The notes beneath the pieces are model-generated. The model was not told where the DNA came from. It saw only the letters and a program-made list of their open reading frames with translations, and made no database searches. This document shows, piece by piece, positions 38,434-47,443 of a DNA stretch of 64,000 nt. Source of the stretch: an uncultured Maribacter sp. (GTDB lineage Bacteria; Bacteroidota; Bacteroidia; Flavobacteriales; Flavobacteriaceae); assembly GCF_947500985.1 (NCBI RefSeq), contig NZ_CANMTX010000005.1:310001-374000 (forward strand). The letters run 5' to 3'. Each line of letters opens with the position of its first letter. Position 1 is the first letter of the stretch. The position numbers were made by a program, and so were the translations under genes.

Positions 38434-39315
38434 TTATTTATTTGTTGATCGAAGAGTTTTCCATCTGCGAATATCATTTTGGTTTAAACGTACAAATTCA
38501 TCCTTACCTTCCTTTTCGGCTAATTCAATGGATATTATAGATGCTTTTATTGCTGCTTCATATTTATTTAAAGCTGCCAAAATCAAAGATCGTACTCTAT
38601 GAAAGTAATAGGTATCTCCACCCATGCTAATAGCACTATCGACATAACCGAGGGCTTCTTTAGGTTTTAATCCTTGCTCTTGATAATAACGTGCTATTTC
38701 GTAATAGGTTTGTGCTGTTGGTGTATTTAATAATTGAGCATTAATCTGCTCTTCAAAAATAGATTTTGTATCAAATTGAATGGGGATTGAAACTTCTGTA
38801 TTTCCCCAATTCCAATTCATAATAGCTCCGTTGTGATCAATATCATCAAACGAAATTAGAAAAGTCTCTTGAAAATCTTGTTTTTGAATTGGTTTAACGT
38901 GAATACGTAATGCATCTTCTTCTGCATTATACTTTGCCCTGCCATCTCCCCAATGTGTAGTATTGTTATGAAAAACTATTTGCCATTCTTCTTCCTCTGG
39001 AAAAGCATATAAGGCATAAGTACCCTTAGGAAGTTTTCTTCCACCAATTAAAACATCAGTACTAAAAGTGATTTTGGTAGATTCATTGGCTCCTACCCTC
39101 CAAATACGACCGTTAGGTACTAGACCGGGTTCACCGTTAGGTTGATTACCAAATAAAGTGCGACCTTTAGCAGATGGTCTTGAATATTCTATAGTAATTT
39201 TTGAGAGTCCTACTTCTTGTTCAATCTTAGAAAACGGACTAGCTTTTGGATGGTTCATTTGCCCCCAACTCAGATTACATATTAAAAGAGGAAGTATGAA
39301 CCAGCCGTATCTCAA
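38434..39315 (-). CDS. Secreted DUF2911 protein with TPR-like tail
   Basis: 293 residues, signal peptide MRYGWFILPLLICNLSWGQ. The DUF2911 domain occupies ~20-180 with the hallmark ITIEYSRPSAKGRTLFG, GRIWRVGANESTKITFS, LPKGTYALYAFP and W-IVFHNN. The last ~100 residues are helical with TPR-like pairs (TYYEIARYYQEQG, ALGYVDSAISMGG). DUF2911 is a Bacteroidota family of unknown function. Only 2 bases separate it from ftsY, so it rides on an essential operon. Confidence 0.8.
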   Translation of the reverse strand: MRYGWFILPLLICNLSWGQMNHPKASPFSKIEQEVGLSKITIEYSRPSAKGRTLFGNQPNGEPGLVPNGRIWRVGANESTKITFSTDVLIGGRKLPKGTYALYAFPEEEEWQIVFHNNTTHWGDGRAKYNAEEDALRIHVKPIQKQDFQETFLISFDDIDHNGAIMNWNWGNTEVSIPIQFDTKSIFEEQINAQLLNTPTAQTYYEIARYYQEQGLKPKEALGYVDSAISMGGDTYYFHRVRSLILAALNKYEAAIKASIISIELAEKEGKDEFVRLNQNDIRRWKTLRSTNK

Positions 39316-39317
39316 TT

Positions 39318-40274
39318 TTAAATTTTAAAGAATGAATCTACAAACTCGTGCTTATTGAATGCCTGTAAATCTTCGATACCTTCACCTACACCAATATACT
39401 TCACTGGAATTTTGAATTGATCAGAAATTCCGATAACAACACCACCTTTTGCCGTTCCATCTAATTTGGTGATAGCTAAGGCAGTTACTTCCGTAGCTTT
39501 TGTAAACTGTTTTGCCTGTTCAAATGCATTTTGCCCAGTAGAACCATCTAACACCAATAATACTTCATGCGGCGTATCTTCAACTACCTTCTGCATTACA
39601 CGTTTAACCTTGGTCAACTCATTCATTAGATTCACCTTATTATGCAAACGCCCAGCTGTATCAATAATAACTACATCGGCATCTTGGGTAACGGCAGAAC
39701 TCAAAGTGTCAAAGGCAACAGAAGCAGGATCACTACCCATTTGTTGTTTTACTATAGGCACATCTACACGATCAGCCCATACTTGTAATTGATCTATTGC
39801 AGCCGCTCTAAATGTATCGGCTGCACCAAGAACTACTTTTAAACCTTGATTTTTAAAACGATAAGCCAATTTCCCAATAGTTGTTGTCTTACCAACACCA
39901 TTTACACCAACTACCATTATTACGTATGGCTTTTTATCTTTTGGTATTTGAATATCGCCAGTGTCACTATCGTTAGTCTCTGAAAGTAGACCAGCTATTT
40001 CAGCTCTTAAAATAGTATTAAGCTCATCGGTACCAACATACTTATCGCGAGCAACCCTTGCCTCTATTCTTTGTATAATCTTTAAGGTAGTATCTACACC
40101 AACATCTGAAGAAACCAATACTTCTTCAAGATTATCTAAAACGTCATCATCTACCTTAGACTTACCGGCAACCGCTTTACCTAACTTCGAAAAGAAGCTG
40201 GTTTTAGTTTTTTCCAAACCTTTATCTAAGGTTTCTTTTTTCTGAGAAGAAAATATTTTTTTAAATAAGCTCAT
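39318..40274 (-). CDS. ftsY: Signal recognition particle receptor FtsY
   Basis: 318 residues; the short N-terminal part lacks the long acidic A domain of enteric FtsY, as in other Bacteroidota. The NG domain follows: GVNGVGKT (123-130), DTFRAAA, DTAGRLHNK, TKLDGTAKGG and a final GVGEGIEDLQAF. It docks SRP-ribosome complexes at the membrane, and its GTPase works with Ffh. It is first in an operon with DUF2911, amidase and phosphoesterase genes. The rpm operon terminator lies just upstream. Confidence 0.96.
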   Translation of the reverse strand: MSLFKKIFSSQKKETLDKGLEKTKTSFFSKLGKAVAGKSKVDDDVLDNLEEVLVSSDVGVDTTLKIIQRIEARVARDKYVGTDELNTILRAEIAGLLSETNDSDTGDIQIPKDKKPYVIMVVGVNGVGKTTTIGKLAYRFKNQGLKVVLGAADTFRAAAIDQLQVWADRVDVPIVKQQMGSDPASVAFDTLSSAVTQDADVVIIDTAGRLHNKVNLMNELTKVKRVMQKVVEDTPHEVLLVLDGSTGQNAFEQAKQFTKATEVTALAITKLDGTAKGGVVIGISDQFKIPVKYIGVGEGIEDLQAFNKHEFVDSFFKI

Positions 40275-40303
40275 TGTTCATCCTATGGTTAGTCAAATAT
40301 AAA

Positions 40304-40336
40304 AAATTAAAAAGCCCCTTTCGTATGAAAGGGGCT
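40304..40336 (-). terminator. Terminator of the rpmB-rpmG-DUF4295 operon
   Basis: On the minus strand, AGCCCCTTTC and GAAAGGGGCT form a perfect 10-bp stem with a 4-base loop, then TTTTTAATTTTTT. It starts 25 bases after the DUF4295 stop. Confidence 0.9.
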
Positions 40337-40361
40337 CAATAACAACTAAAAGTTGTATTTC

Positions 40362-40514
40362 TTATTTCTTGGCAATCCAAGCATCTACCAATTCTGGTGG
40401 CATAACTTGTTCTACAAAAACGTAAGCACCTGATTTTGGTGACTTAACCATTTTTATAGCTTTTGTCAATCTTTTAGAACTTGTCTGTAAACTTGCTACG
40501 GTCTTCTTAGCCAT
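40362..40514 (-). CDS. DUF4295 small basic protein (candidate ribosomal protein)
   Basis: 50 residues, starting MAKKTVASLQTSSKRLTKAI and ending VDAWIAKK. It is basic and located directly after rpmG in the ribosomal operon. This matches the Bacteroidota-only DUF4295 family. A Bacteroidota-specific large-subunit protein has been reported from Flavobacterium ribosomes; I suspect it is this family but cannot confirm that here. The short length and operon position make a ribosomal role likely. Confidence 0.8.
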   Translation of the reverse strand: MAKKTVASLQTSSKRLTKAIKMVKSPKSGAYVFVEQVMPPELVDAWIAKK

Positions 40515-40550
40515 GTCTTATGTTTTTAGTGATTCTTTTAAAGAAAGAAT

Positions 40551-40733
40551 CTATTTAATTTCTTTATGAAGGGTCATTCTCTTAAGAATAGGATTGAATT
40601 TTTTAATTTCCAATCTCTCTGGAGTGTTCTTCTTATTTTTTGTTGTGATATATCTTGAAGTACCTGGTTGACCAGATTCTTTATGCTCTGTGCATTCTAA
40701 TATAACTTGTATTCTATTACCTTTCTTTGCCAT
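40551..40733 (-). CDS. rpmG: 50S ribosomal protein L33
   Basis: 60 residues. [18 protein letters not shown], then [26 protein letters not shown] and K-YxP-like FNPILK, is the L33 pattern. The Bacteroidota insert (SGQPGTS) is present. The zinc CxxC ribbon is lost (one Cys only), so it is the C-minus type. It lies between rpmB (21 bases) and DUF4295 (36 bases). Confidence 0.95.
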   Translation of the reverse strand: MAKKGNRIQVILECTEHKESGQPGTSRYITTKNKKNTPERLEIKKFNPILKRMTLHKEIK

Positions 40734-40754
40734 CTTAATGCTCTATTTTCCAGA

Positions 40755-40994
40755 TTACTTAATAACGAATCCTTTTGCTTTTGCTTCTTTCAAAACAGCA
40801 GATATTCCTTTTTTATTGATACTCTTTAAAGCTCTGGTAGAAACTTTAATAGTAATCCAACGGTCTTCTTCAGGAATGTAGAAACGCTTTTTAGATAGAT
40901 TTACATCAAATCTTCTTCTCGTTTTATTAATTGAAAACGAAACATTGTTTCCAAACATCGCCTTCTTCCCCGTAATTTCACATACTTTTGACAT
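40755..40994 (-). CDS. rpmB: 50S ribosomal protein L28
   Basis: 79 residues. MSKVCEITGKKAMFGNNVS, INKTRRRFDVNL and WITIKVSTRALKSINKKG match L28. It is first in the small rpmB-rpmG-DUF4295 operon and preceded by a good two-box promoter. Confidence 0.96.
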   Translation of the reverse strand: MSKVCEITGKKAMFGNNVSFSINKTRRRFDVNLSKKRFYIPEEDRWITIKVSTRALKSINKKGISAVLKEAKAKGFVIK

Positions 40995-41023
40995 CGTGCT
41001 GACTTTTTCTTTTAAACAGGGTG

Positions 41024-41057
41024 CAAATTTATATCTTTTTTATCGTTCCAACAACAA
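41024..41057 (-). promoter_or_regulatory. Promoter of the rpmB operon
   Basis: On the minus strand TAAATTTG (complement of 41024-41031) is an exact -7 box. A TTGTTGTTG run (complement of ~41049-41057) supplies a -33 TTG at 17-20 bases spacing. The box ends ~29 bases from the rpmB ATG. It is the clearest Bacteroidota-type promoter in the window. Confidence 0.7.
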
Positions 41058-41063
41058 TAAAGA

Positions 41064-42314
41064 TCACATTTTTAAAATTTCTTTTTGAAGAAGCTCAAAA
41101 GCCTTATTTACAGACTTTTCCACAACCCTCTCTCGGGTGCTTCCCATTTGAAATTCTTGTACAAATTTCGACTTCGGTCCATCGATCGCTATAAATACCG
41201 TTCCTACCTCTGCTTTTGAATCTCCTTTTGTAGGTCCTGCATTACCAGTTGTAGCTATTGCATAATCGGTTTTTAGCAATTCTTTTGCTCCTTTCGCCAT
41301 TGCAGTTGCTACTTCTGCACTAACCACAGAATATTTATCAACTAACTCTTCAGGTACCTTCAAAACATTAATTTTAGCTTCGGTGGCATAACTGACCACA
41401 GAACCTTTAAAATAATTAGAAGCACCAGGAATCGACGTAATTTTCTCTGCGATTTTGCCTCCTGTAAAACTCTCTGCTGTAGACAAAGTTAAATTTTTAT
41501 CGGTCAATAATTTAGCTACAATCTCTTCTAAACTCTCATCATCTTCGAGCCCGAATATAATATCATTGATTAGCGGATATAATTTATCACATTCCGTATC
41601 CATTGCAGCCGCCAATTCTTCATAATCAGCCGATTTACCAGATAATCGCAACCTTACCTTACCCAAATTGGGCAAATAGGCTAATTTAATGTTAGAAGGC
41701 AGGTTATCTTCCCAATCTTCAATACGCTTTGCAATTGCACTTTCTCCCATACCATAAGTAACTATTGTTCTATGGATAATATGTGGTCTTTTATAATAAG
41801 CTGCCAATTTAGGAATCACAGATTCTGTCATTAGGTGCTTCATTTCAAAAGGCACACCGGGCATTGAGATGAATGTTACTTCATTTTCCCTAATTAACAT
41901 ACCAGGGGCGGTACCATTCGCATTATGCAATACTTCTGCCCTACTCGGTACCAAAGCTTGCATTCGATTAATATCTGATATTGGAGTATTACTAATGTAT
42001 TTCGCAAACAATTCTTCTACATGTGCCAATACATCGGCATTCTCTACAAGCTCATCATTGAAGAACTCACATAGGGTATGTTTGGTAATATCATCTTTTG
42101 TAGGACCTAAACCACCAGTAATTATAACTACATCTACGCGTTCTGAAGCATCTTTAAAAGCTTTTAATAAATGTGTACGCTCATCTTGAATAGAGGTGAT
42201 TTGATAAACTGAAATACCAATCTTATTTAACTCTTTACCAATAAATGCAGAGTTGGTATCAATAACTTGACCGATGAGGATTTCATCGCCAATGGTAATA
42301 ATTTCTGCAAGCAT
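41064..42314 (-). CDS. cinA: CinA: nicotinamide-nucleotide amidase / competence-damage protein
   Basis: 416 residues. The N-terminal MoCF-binding (COG1058) domain has [14 protein letters not shown] and [11 protein letters not shown]. The C-terminal amidase domain has STAESFTGG and ATTGNAGPT. The C-terminal part deamidates NMN for NAD salvage, and the N-terminal part is a pyrophosphatase in related proteins. The ATG overlaps the stop of the HPt gene by one base (TAATG), so translation is coupled. Confidence 0.93.
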   Translation of the reverse strand: MLAEIITIGDEILIGQVIDTNSAFIGKELNKIGISVYQITSIQDERTHLLKAFKDASERVDVVIITGGLGPTKDDITKHTLCEFFNDELVENADVLAHVEELFAKYISNTPISDINRMQALVPSRAEVLHNANGTAPGMLIRENEVTFISMPGVPFEMKHLMTESVIPKLAAYYKRPHIIHRTIVTYGMGESAIAKRIEDWEDNLPSNIKLAYLPNLGKVRLRLSGKSADYEELAAAMDTECDKLYPLINDIIFGLEDDESLEEIVAKLLTDKNLTLSTAESFTGGKIAEKITSIPGASNYFKGSVVSYATEAKINVLKVPEELVDKYSVVSAEVATAMAKGAKELLKTDYAIATTGNAGPTKGDSKAEVGTVFIAIDGPKSKFVQEFQMGSTRERVVEKSVNKAFELLQKEILKM

Positions 42315-42652
42315 TATAACTGGAAGTCATTTTTTAATTCTGCCACAACCTGATTGATATCGGTCTTCAGCATTGGAAATCTCTTTTCAATCTCTGCCAT
42401 ATTAGCTTCTTGCTTACCTAAAGTTTCTAACTCCAAGGCTATGGCCCGTGTTTGCTCCATTCCGAGCAAATCTACGTTTGGCTTTATTTTATGCGCAAGT
42501 TTATATACTTGATCATGGTCTTTTTCTTGAAGAGCTTTTTCTAAAGCTTCTAAATCTTCAGGCACTTCTTCCAAAAAAACAGAAATAACAGAATTTATAA
42601 AATCCTGATCCCCCTCTGCCATCTCATTAATCTTATCCAGGTTATAAATCAT
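42314..42652 (-). CDS. HPt phosphotransfer domain protein
   Basis: 112 residues, a single four-helix HPt domain with phospho-acceptor H54 in [14 protein letters not shown]. Stand-alone HPt proteins pass phosphate between hybrid kinases and response regulators. Neither partner is near, though an orphan histidine kinase lies at 528-1904 (not a hybrid, so a link is doubtful). It overlaps the FAH gene upstream and cinA downstream by one base each. Confidence 0.85.
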   Translation of the reverse strand: MIYNLDKINEMAEGDQDFINSVISVFLEEVPEDLEALEKALQEKDHDQVYKLAHKIKPNVDLLGMEQTRAIALELETLGKQEANMAEIEKRFPMLKTDINQVVAELKNDFQL

Positions 42653-43263
42653 TACTTAATTTTTAAAGTAAAAAGCTCTTTGTCTTCCAAACTACCCGTA
42701 AGATAGTCATTTGGACTTATTTTCCCAACACCGGCAGGTGTTCCAGTAAAAATAATGTCTCCTTTTTTCAACATAAAGAACGTTGAAACATAAGCAATTA
42801 TTTCATCTATCTTCCAAAGCATAAAACTGGTATTACCTTCTTGAACGATCTCATCGTTCTTTAACAGCTTAAAATTAAGGTTATTAATGTCTTTAAAATC
42901 AGTTTTTGGAAGCCACTCCCCTATCACTGCAGCACCATCAAATCCTTTAGCTTTTTCCCAAGGCAACCCCTTTTCTTTTAATTTAGATTGTAAATCTCTT
43001 GCCGTAAAATCTATACCCAACCCTATTTCATCATAATAGGTAGGTGCAAACTCTTTACTAATATGTTTACCTACTTTTTTGATTTTCACCAAAACCTCTA
43101 CTTCATAATGTAAATTATCAGAAAATTCGGGTATATAAAAATCTTGTTGTTTTGGTAATACTGATGAATCTGGTTTTATAAAAACTACCGGCTCTTCCGG
43201 TCTTTCATTCTTAAGCTCATCGATATGTGCAGTATAATTTCTGCCGATACATATAATCTTCAT
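42652..43263 (-). CDS. Fumarylacetoacetate hydrolase-family protein
   Basis: 203 residues, the compact YcgM/FAHD1 type. Markers are ICIGRNYTAHIDEL, EEPVVFIKPDSS, YEVEVLVKI (metal-binding E-x-E), GIDFTARDLQ, and IIFTGTPAGVGKI near the end. Family members are acylpyruvate hydrolases or oxaloacetate decarboxylases; the substrate cannot be told here. In the exonuclease-to-cinA operon, 6 bases after the CarboxypepD gene. Confidence 0.85.
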   Translation of the reverse strand: MKIICIGRNYTAHIDELKNERPEEPVVFIKPDSSVLPKQQDFYIPEFSDNLHYEVEVLVKIKKVGKHISKEFAPTYYDEIGLGIDFTARDLQSKLKEKGLPWEKAKGFDGAAVIGEWLPKTDFKDINNLNFKLLKNDEIVQEGNTSFMLWKIDEIIAYVSTFFMLKKGDIIFTGTPAGVGKISPNDYLTGSLEDKELFTLKIK

Positions 43264-43269
43264 ATTACC

Positions 43270-44184
43270 TTATTTTTTCTTTGACAATTTAAGACTAATC
43301 GCTGGTATTAAATTTTCATTGTTACCTGGCGCTTTTATTGCAAAATCTGTCCATTCACCCATACCATAAACCATCGTCTTAAAATTTTGGTTCTTTTGAT
43401 ATACAGCGGCAAAGGTAGGCGCAAAGCGATCTTCCACAACGTTCTTATTTGTAATAGCATGTTTAAAGGTATTCGTATACCAATTATAAGGTAGAAATAT
43501 CCACTCTAATCCGATATAAACTCCTTCATCTGGCATTCTAATACCCATACTTGAAAGATCTATAGAAACATAATCTTCATTTGTAGAACTCTCTAAAATG
43601 ATACTCTTACGTATTAAATCATGATTGGGCTTCTTGGTCTTTTTATCCACATCATATACTCTTAGTCTAAATTTTGACGAAGCTCTTTTGAACTTGCTAT
43701 TCTGCTGCACATGAATGGTTATTTTCTCTATATATTTTTTAGCTGCCCCTATGTTAGGAAAATACAATGCCAGTACCCATGGGGTTTCTGCAGAAGAGAA
43801 TCCACTTTTAATACTATAAGAACTCACAGGATTCAACACCTGAGAATCTCCTAAACTCTGAGAAACTACCACTTCTTCAAGCTCGAAGGTTTCTTCTTTC
43901 ATGTATATTTTCTTCTTTTCAGAAATAACCCTAGCAGACATTATGGTGTCTTTAAAGCCTAATGCTGAAATATGTACATCGCGTTCCAAATACGATTCAG
44001 GGACATCTATATAAAAATACCCTTCTTCATCACTTGATGTTCCCTTTAAAGTTTTAAGAAAACTTATGTTGGCATATGGTACTGCAGTTTTTGATTTGTC
44101 ATCATATACATGACCTTCGACCAAAACTTCTTGTGCATGACCAACACCCAATATCAATAAAAACAATACTAAACAAATTCGCAT
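43270..44184 (-). CDS. Secreted carboxypeptidase-regulatory-like domain protein
   Basis: 304 residues, signal peptide MRICLVLFLLILGVGHAQ. Residues ~20-110 form a CarboxypepD_reg-like beta sandwich (VEGHVYDDKSKTAVPYANISF, then GTSSDEEGYF), a module common at the start of TonB-dependent proteins. The rest is beta-rich and not recognised; it lacks a barrel and is too short for a SusC protein. An envelope or surface role is likely. One base separates it from the upstream exonuclease gene. Confidence 0.7.
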   Translation of the reverse strand: MRICLVLFLLILGVGHAQEVLVEGHVYDDKSKTAVPYANISFLKTLKGTSSDEEGYFYIDVPESYLERDVHISALGFKDTIMSARVISEKKKIYMKEETFELEEVVVSQSLGDSQVLNPVSSYSIKSGFSSAETPWVLALYFPNIGAAKKYIEKITIHVQQNSKFKRASSKFRLRVYDVDKKTKKPNHDLIRKSIILESSTNEDYVSIDLSSMGIRMPDEGVYIGLEWIFLPYNWYTNTFKHAITNKNVVEDRFAPTFAAVYQKNQNFKTMVYGMGEWTDFAIKAPGNNENLIPAISLKLSKKK

Positions 44185-44185
44185 T

Positions 44186-44962
44186 TTAACCTAATTTATT
44201 ATTGAGTTTGCTCAGTTTAATTTGAGTAAGAATTTTTTTTGTGTACAATGGAAAATCAGCATTTAGCATCCAACCAAAATATCCCGGTTCTTTTTCTAAA
44301 ACGGCTTGTACTTTTTTGCCTTTATGCTTACCAAAAGAGAATACTTCTTCTCCTTCTTCATCCATTGCTATAAAACCTGCAAAATCTACAGATTGCTTTC
44401 TTCTAGAGAATTCAGATAGTTTTTTGATATTATTTTCAAGATCAGGATACCTATCTAACTGAGAAAGCAACACTTCGTAAGTAGCATTGGTATCTGCCGC
44501 CGCACTATGGGCATCTAAAAGATCTTTATCACAATAGAATTTATATGCTGCTTCTAACGTACGTTTTTCCATCTTATGAAAAATGGTCTGCACATCTACA
44601 GATACCGTATTTTTCATATCAAAATCTATATCTGAGCGCAATAATTCTTCTGCCAATAAGGGAATATCGAATCGGTCAGAATTGAATCCGCCTAAATCAC
44701 TATCCTTTATAATCTTATAAATTTCTTTTGAAAGTTCTTTGAATGTTGGTTCATTGGCAACCTTTTCATTAGTAATACCATGAACAGCAATTACCTCTTC
44801 TGGTATTACCATTTCAGGATTAACCAACCACGTTTTACTCTCTTTATTACCGTTAGGGTAAACTTTTAATATCGCAATTTCTACAATACGATCTTTTGCT
44901 ACATTGATCCCAGTTGTCTCTAAATCAAAGAAGCAAATAGGTCTGGTAAGCTTTAATTCCAT
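44186..44962 (-). CDS. DEDDh 3'-5' exonuclease with C-terminal DUF3820 module
   Basis: 258 residues. The DnaQ-like domain (1-175) has D13-x-E15 (FDLETTG), HGITNEKVA, GFNSDRFDIPLL (third Asp) and DAHSAAADT (catalytic His and fourth Asp). The C-terminal ~55 residues, FSFGKHKGKKVQAVLEKEPGYFGWML, match DUF3820, as in exonuclease X. It probably trims 3' ends in repair; the tail may bind DNA. It is first of a five-gene minus operon with spacings of 1, 6, -1 and -1 bases. Confidence 0.88.
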   Translation of the reverse strand: MELKLTRPICFFDLETTGINVAKDRIVEIAILKVYPNGNKESKTWLVNPEMVIPEEVIAVHGITNEKVANEPTFKELSKEIYKIIKDSDLGGFNSDRFDIPLLAEELLRSDIDFDMKNTVSVDVQTIFHKMEKRTLEAAYKFYCDKDLLDAHSAAADTNATYEVLLSQLDRYPDLENNIKKLSEFSRRKQSVDFAGFIAMDEEGEEVFSFGKHKGKKVQAVLEKEPGYFGWMLNADFPLYTKKILTQIKLSKLNNKLG

Positions 44963-45141
44963 AAGTGTTCAACTTTTAACAAAGATACCCTTTCGTTTTT
45001 TAGACACATAAAATTACCCTTGATAATTTTTTACTATGAAATACAAAAACTAAAATATCTTCACAAATCTTAACACAACTAGCATACCAATTTACATAAA
45101 GCACACTTTTTAAGTCTCTAGAAAACAATGCAATACACAAA

Positions 45142-45180
45142 AAAAGTCCAACAATACAAAGCGTATTGTTGGACTTTTAA
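45142..45180. terminator. 16-bp terminator after the E2 gene
   Basis: AAAAGTCCAACAATAC (45142-45157) and GTATTGTTGGACTTTT (45163-45178), perfect, with a 5-base loop. On the minus strand it follows the E2 stop by about 20 bases and is trailed by more T. The remaining ~180 bases up to the exonuclease gene hold no recognised feature. Confidence 0.9.
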
Positions 45181-45199
45181 ATATTTAAGTTTTATAAAT

Positions 45200-46624
45200 C
45201 TAAACTTCTCTGTTAACGTCCCAACCTTCTAAATAGTCTGCAACAGCTTTCGCGAACATACTACCTAATGCACCATTTACAACCCTATGATCATAACTGT
45301 GAGATAAGTACATTTTACTACGAATAGCGATTACATCTCCTTCTGATGTTTCTATTACCGAAGGAATCTTTCTAATTGCACCAAGGGCTAAAATACCTAC
45401 TTGCGGTTGATTGATTATTGGGGTTCCAAATACACTACCAAAGGTACCTACATTAGTAACCGTATACGTACCGCCTTGTACCTCATCTGGTTTTAAGGCA
45501 TTGTTTCTAGAACGATTTGCCAAGTCGTTTACAACCTTAGCGATGCCTGTAAGGTTCAATTGGTCTGCATTCTTTATAACAGGAACTATTAGGTTACCAT
45601 CTGGTAATGCAGCAGCCATACCTATATTAATATTTTTCTTTTTAATAACTGTATCGCCATCTACAGAAATATTCATCATCGGATATTTCTTTAGCGCCTT
45701 AGCAACAGCTTCCATAAATATTGGTGTGAACGTAAATTTCTCCCCTTCACTTTTAAAGAACGCGTCTTTTATCTTATTACGCCACGTAACAATATTGGTT
45801 ACGTCGACTTCTATAAAACTTTGAACATGTGCAGATGTCGAAATACTATCGTTCATATGCTTGGCAATCAACTTGCCCATTCTCGTCATTGGTATTACCT
45901 CATCGCCACGAGAAACCTGCATTTTAGATTTTTCAGGTTCCGGCGTATTTACTCTGGAAACTGGCGGCGCCGAATTTACAGATACTGTAGGTTCTGGTTC
46001 AGCCACTTTTACAGGAGCTGCAACTGGTTGTGGCGCTTCTACCCTATCTTGAACTACTACTCTTTCTGGAGCGGCAACTTGCTGAGCAGGCTTACTAGCT
46101 CCGTTTTTAACGTAACTTAAAATATCATCTTTAGTAACTCTACCATCTTTACCTGTTCCAGAAATAGTCTCAAGAACTTCAAAAGAAATACCTTCTTCTT
46201 TTGCTATGTTTTTAACCAATGGTGAATAGAATCGATCAGAATCTCCATTTAACTGAACGGTAGATGTTTCTGCTCTCGCATGCATAACAGCTGATTCTGC
46301 TACAGCAACCATTTCTTCTAGAACCGGTTCTGCCTCCTCAACTACATTAGATGTATTCGAAACATCACTTACATCTACATCACCGCCAACTTGAATAATT
46401 GCAACTGTTTGCCCTACCTTGACAATATCATCTACATCAAAGCATTTTTCAATTAAAACGCCATCAACCTCACTCGGCACTTCACTATCAACCTTATCTG
46501 TAGCAATTTCAAAAATGGCTTCGTCCATTTCAATCGTATCACCTACCTCTTTTAACCATGACGTTAATGTTGCTTCTGCAACACTCTCTCCCATACGTGG
46601 TAGTTTCAATTCAAATTTTGGCAT
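45200..46624 (-). CDS. 2-oxo acid dehydrogenase E2 (dihydrolipoamide acyltransferase)
   Basis: 474 residues. The lipoyl domain (1-77) carries K44 in TDKVDSEVPS. A Pro/Ala/Val-rich linker, an E3/E1-binding domain (~128-168, YSPLVKNIAKEEGI, GRVTKDDIL), a second linker and the catalytic domain (~245-474) follow. The catalytic signature reads YDHRVVNG, i.e. H446 with Asn450 where HxxxDG has Asp. The layout suits the branched-chain/BkdB-like E2. E1 and E3 are not adjacent. A -7 box TATTTTTG is found at the complement of 46662-46669. Confidence 0.88.
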   Translation of the reverse strand: MPKFELKLPRMGESVAEATLTSWLKEVGDTIEMDEAIFEIATDKVDSEVPSEVDGVLIEKCFDVDDIVKVGQTVAIIQVGGDVDVSDVSNTSNVVEEAEPVLEEMVAVAESAVMHARAETSTVQLNGDSDRFYSPLVKNIAKEEGISFEVLETISGTGKDGRVTKDDILSYVKNGASKPAQQVAAPERVVVQDRVEAPQPVAAPVKVAEPEPTVSVNSAPPVSRVNTPEPEKSKMQVSRGDEVIPMTRMGKLIAKHMNDSISTSAHVQSFIEVDVTNIVTWRNKIKDAFFKSEGEKFTFTPIFMEAVAKALKKYPMMNISVDGDTVIKKKNINIGMAAALPDGNLIVPVIKNADQLNLTGIAKVVNDLANRSRNNALKPDEVQGGTYTVTNVGTFGSVFGTPIINQPQVGILALGAIRKIPSVIETSEGDVIAIRSKMYLSHSYDHRVVNGALGSMFAKAVADYLEGWDVNREV

Positions 46625-46661
46625 ATCGATAATTTAAAGCTTGTTTTGTTTATATTTTTTG

Positions 46662-46669
46662 CAAAAATA
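46662..46669 (-). promoter_or_regulatory. -7 box for the E2 gene
   Basis: TATTTTTG on the minus strand, exact TAnnTTTG, ~38 bases before the ATG. The region upstream is AT-rich without a clear TTG. Confidence 0.4.
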
Positions 46670-46714
46670 ATAAAATAAATACCTTTTTATTGACATTTAC
46701 ATGAAATTTAAGAA

Positions 46715-47335
46715 CTAATCTTGCCTCAAAGAGCCTTCAAACGGTACTCTATTCAAAATACTTCTTCCTAAAGTAACCTCATCTGCATATTCCAATTCAT
46801 CACCAACGGCAATTCCTCTGGCTATTGTAGAGGTTTTAACATCCAACCCTTCTATCTGTCTGAAGATATAAAAATTGGTAGTATCACCTTCCATGGTTGA
46901 ACTCAACGCAAAAATCAACTCCTTTATTACGCCTTTTCTCACTTTATCTACTAAGGTTCCTATTTTTAAATTCTGTGGACCAATGCCTTCCATAGGCGAT
47001 ATTTTACCACCAAGAACATGGTACTTTCCTCTAAATTGACCTGTATTTTCAATTGCCATGACATCTCTAATATCTTCAACAACACAAACTAATGCACTAT
47101 CTCTTTTAGGGTTGGCACATATTTCGCACATTGTTGTATCTGAAATATTATGGCAATTTTCACAAAACTGAATTTTACCTCTTAAATCTACCAAAGATGT
47201 AGAAAGATTTTCTGTACGTTGCTCTGGCTGCTTTAATAAGTGTAATACTAAACGTAATGCAGTTCGCTTACCAATACCTGGTAATTGCGAAACTTCATAC
47301 ACTGCGTTTTCCAATAATTTAGATGAGAAATCCAT
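46715..47335 (-). CDS. recR: Recombination protein RecR
   Basis: 206 residues. It has a helix-hairpin-helix start ([20 protein letters not shown]), a C4 zinc finger ([16 protein letters not shown]), and a Toprim domain ([29 protein letters not shown]), then [13 protein letters not shown]. It acts with RecF/RecO to load RecA at gaps. Single gene, with no adjacent dnaX or ybaB. Confidence 0.96.
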   Translation of the reverse strand: MDFSSKLLENAVYEVSQLPGIGKRTALRLVLHLLKQPEQRTENLSTSLVDLRGKIQFCENCHNISDTTMCEICANPKRDSALVCVVEDIRDVMAIENTGQFRGKYHVLGGKISPMEGIGPQNLKIGTLVDKVRKGVIKELIFALSSTMEGDTTNFYIFRQIEGLDVKTSTIARGIAVGDELEYADEVTLGRSILNRVPFEGSLRQD

Positions 47336-47443
47336 AAGTTTTTGTCGGTATAAATTTACAACTAAACTTGAAAATCAACTCTTACGGTTTTCATAAAATT
47401 ATTTAACATTTGAAAAATACTGGAAAGATTTTATAAACAACCG

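Noticed and set aside
45411-46120. Plus-strand frames of up to 137 codons opposite the E2 gene
   Set aside because: Fully antisense to a well-conserved enzyme gene, with no start signal or homology pattern. The second looks like an antisense image of the Pro/Ala/Val linker.
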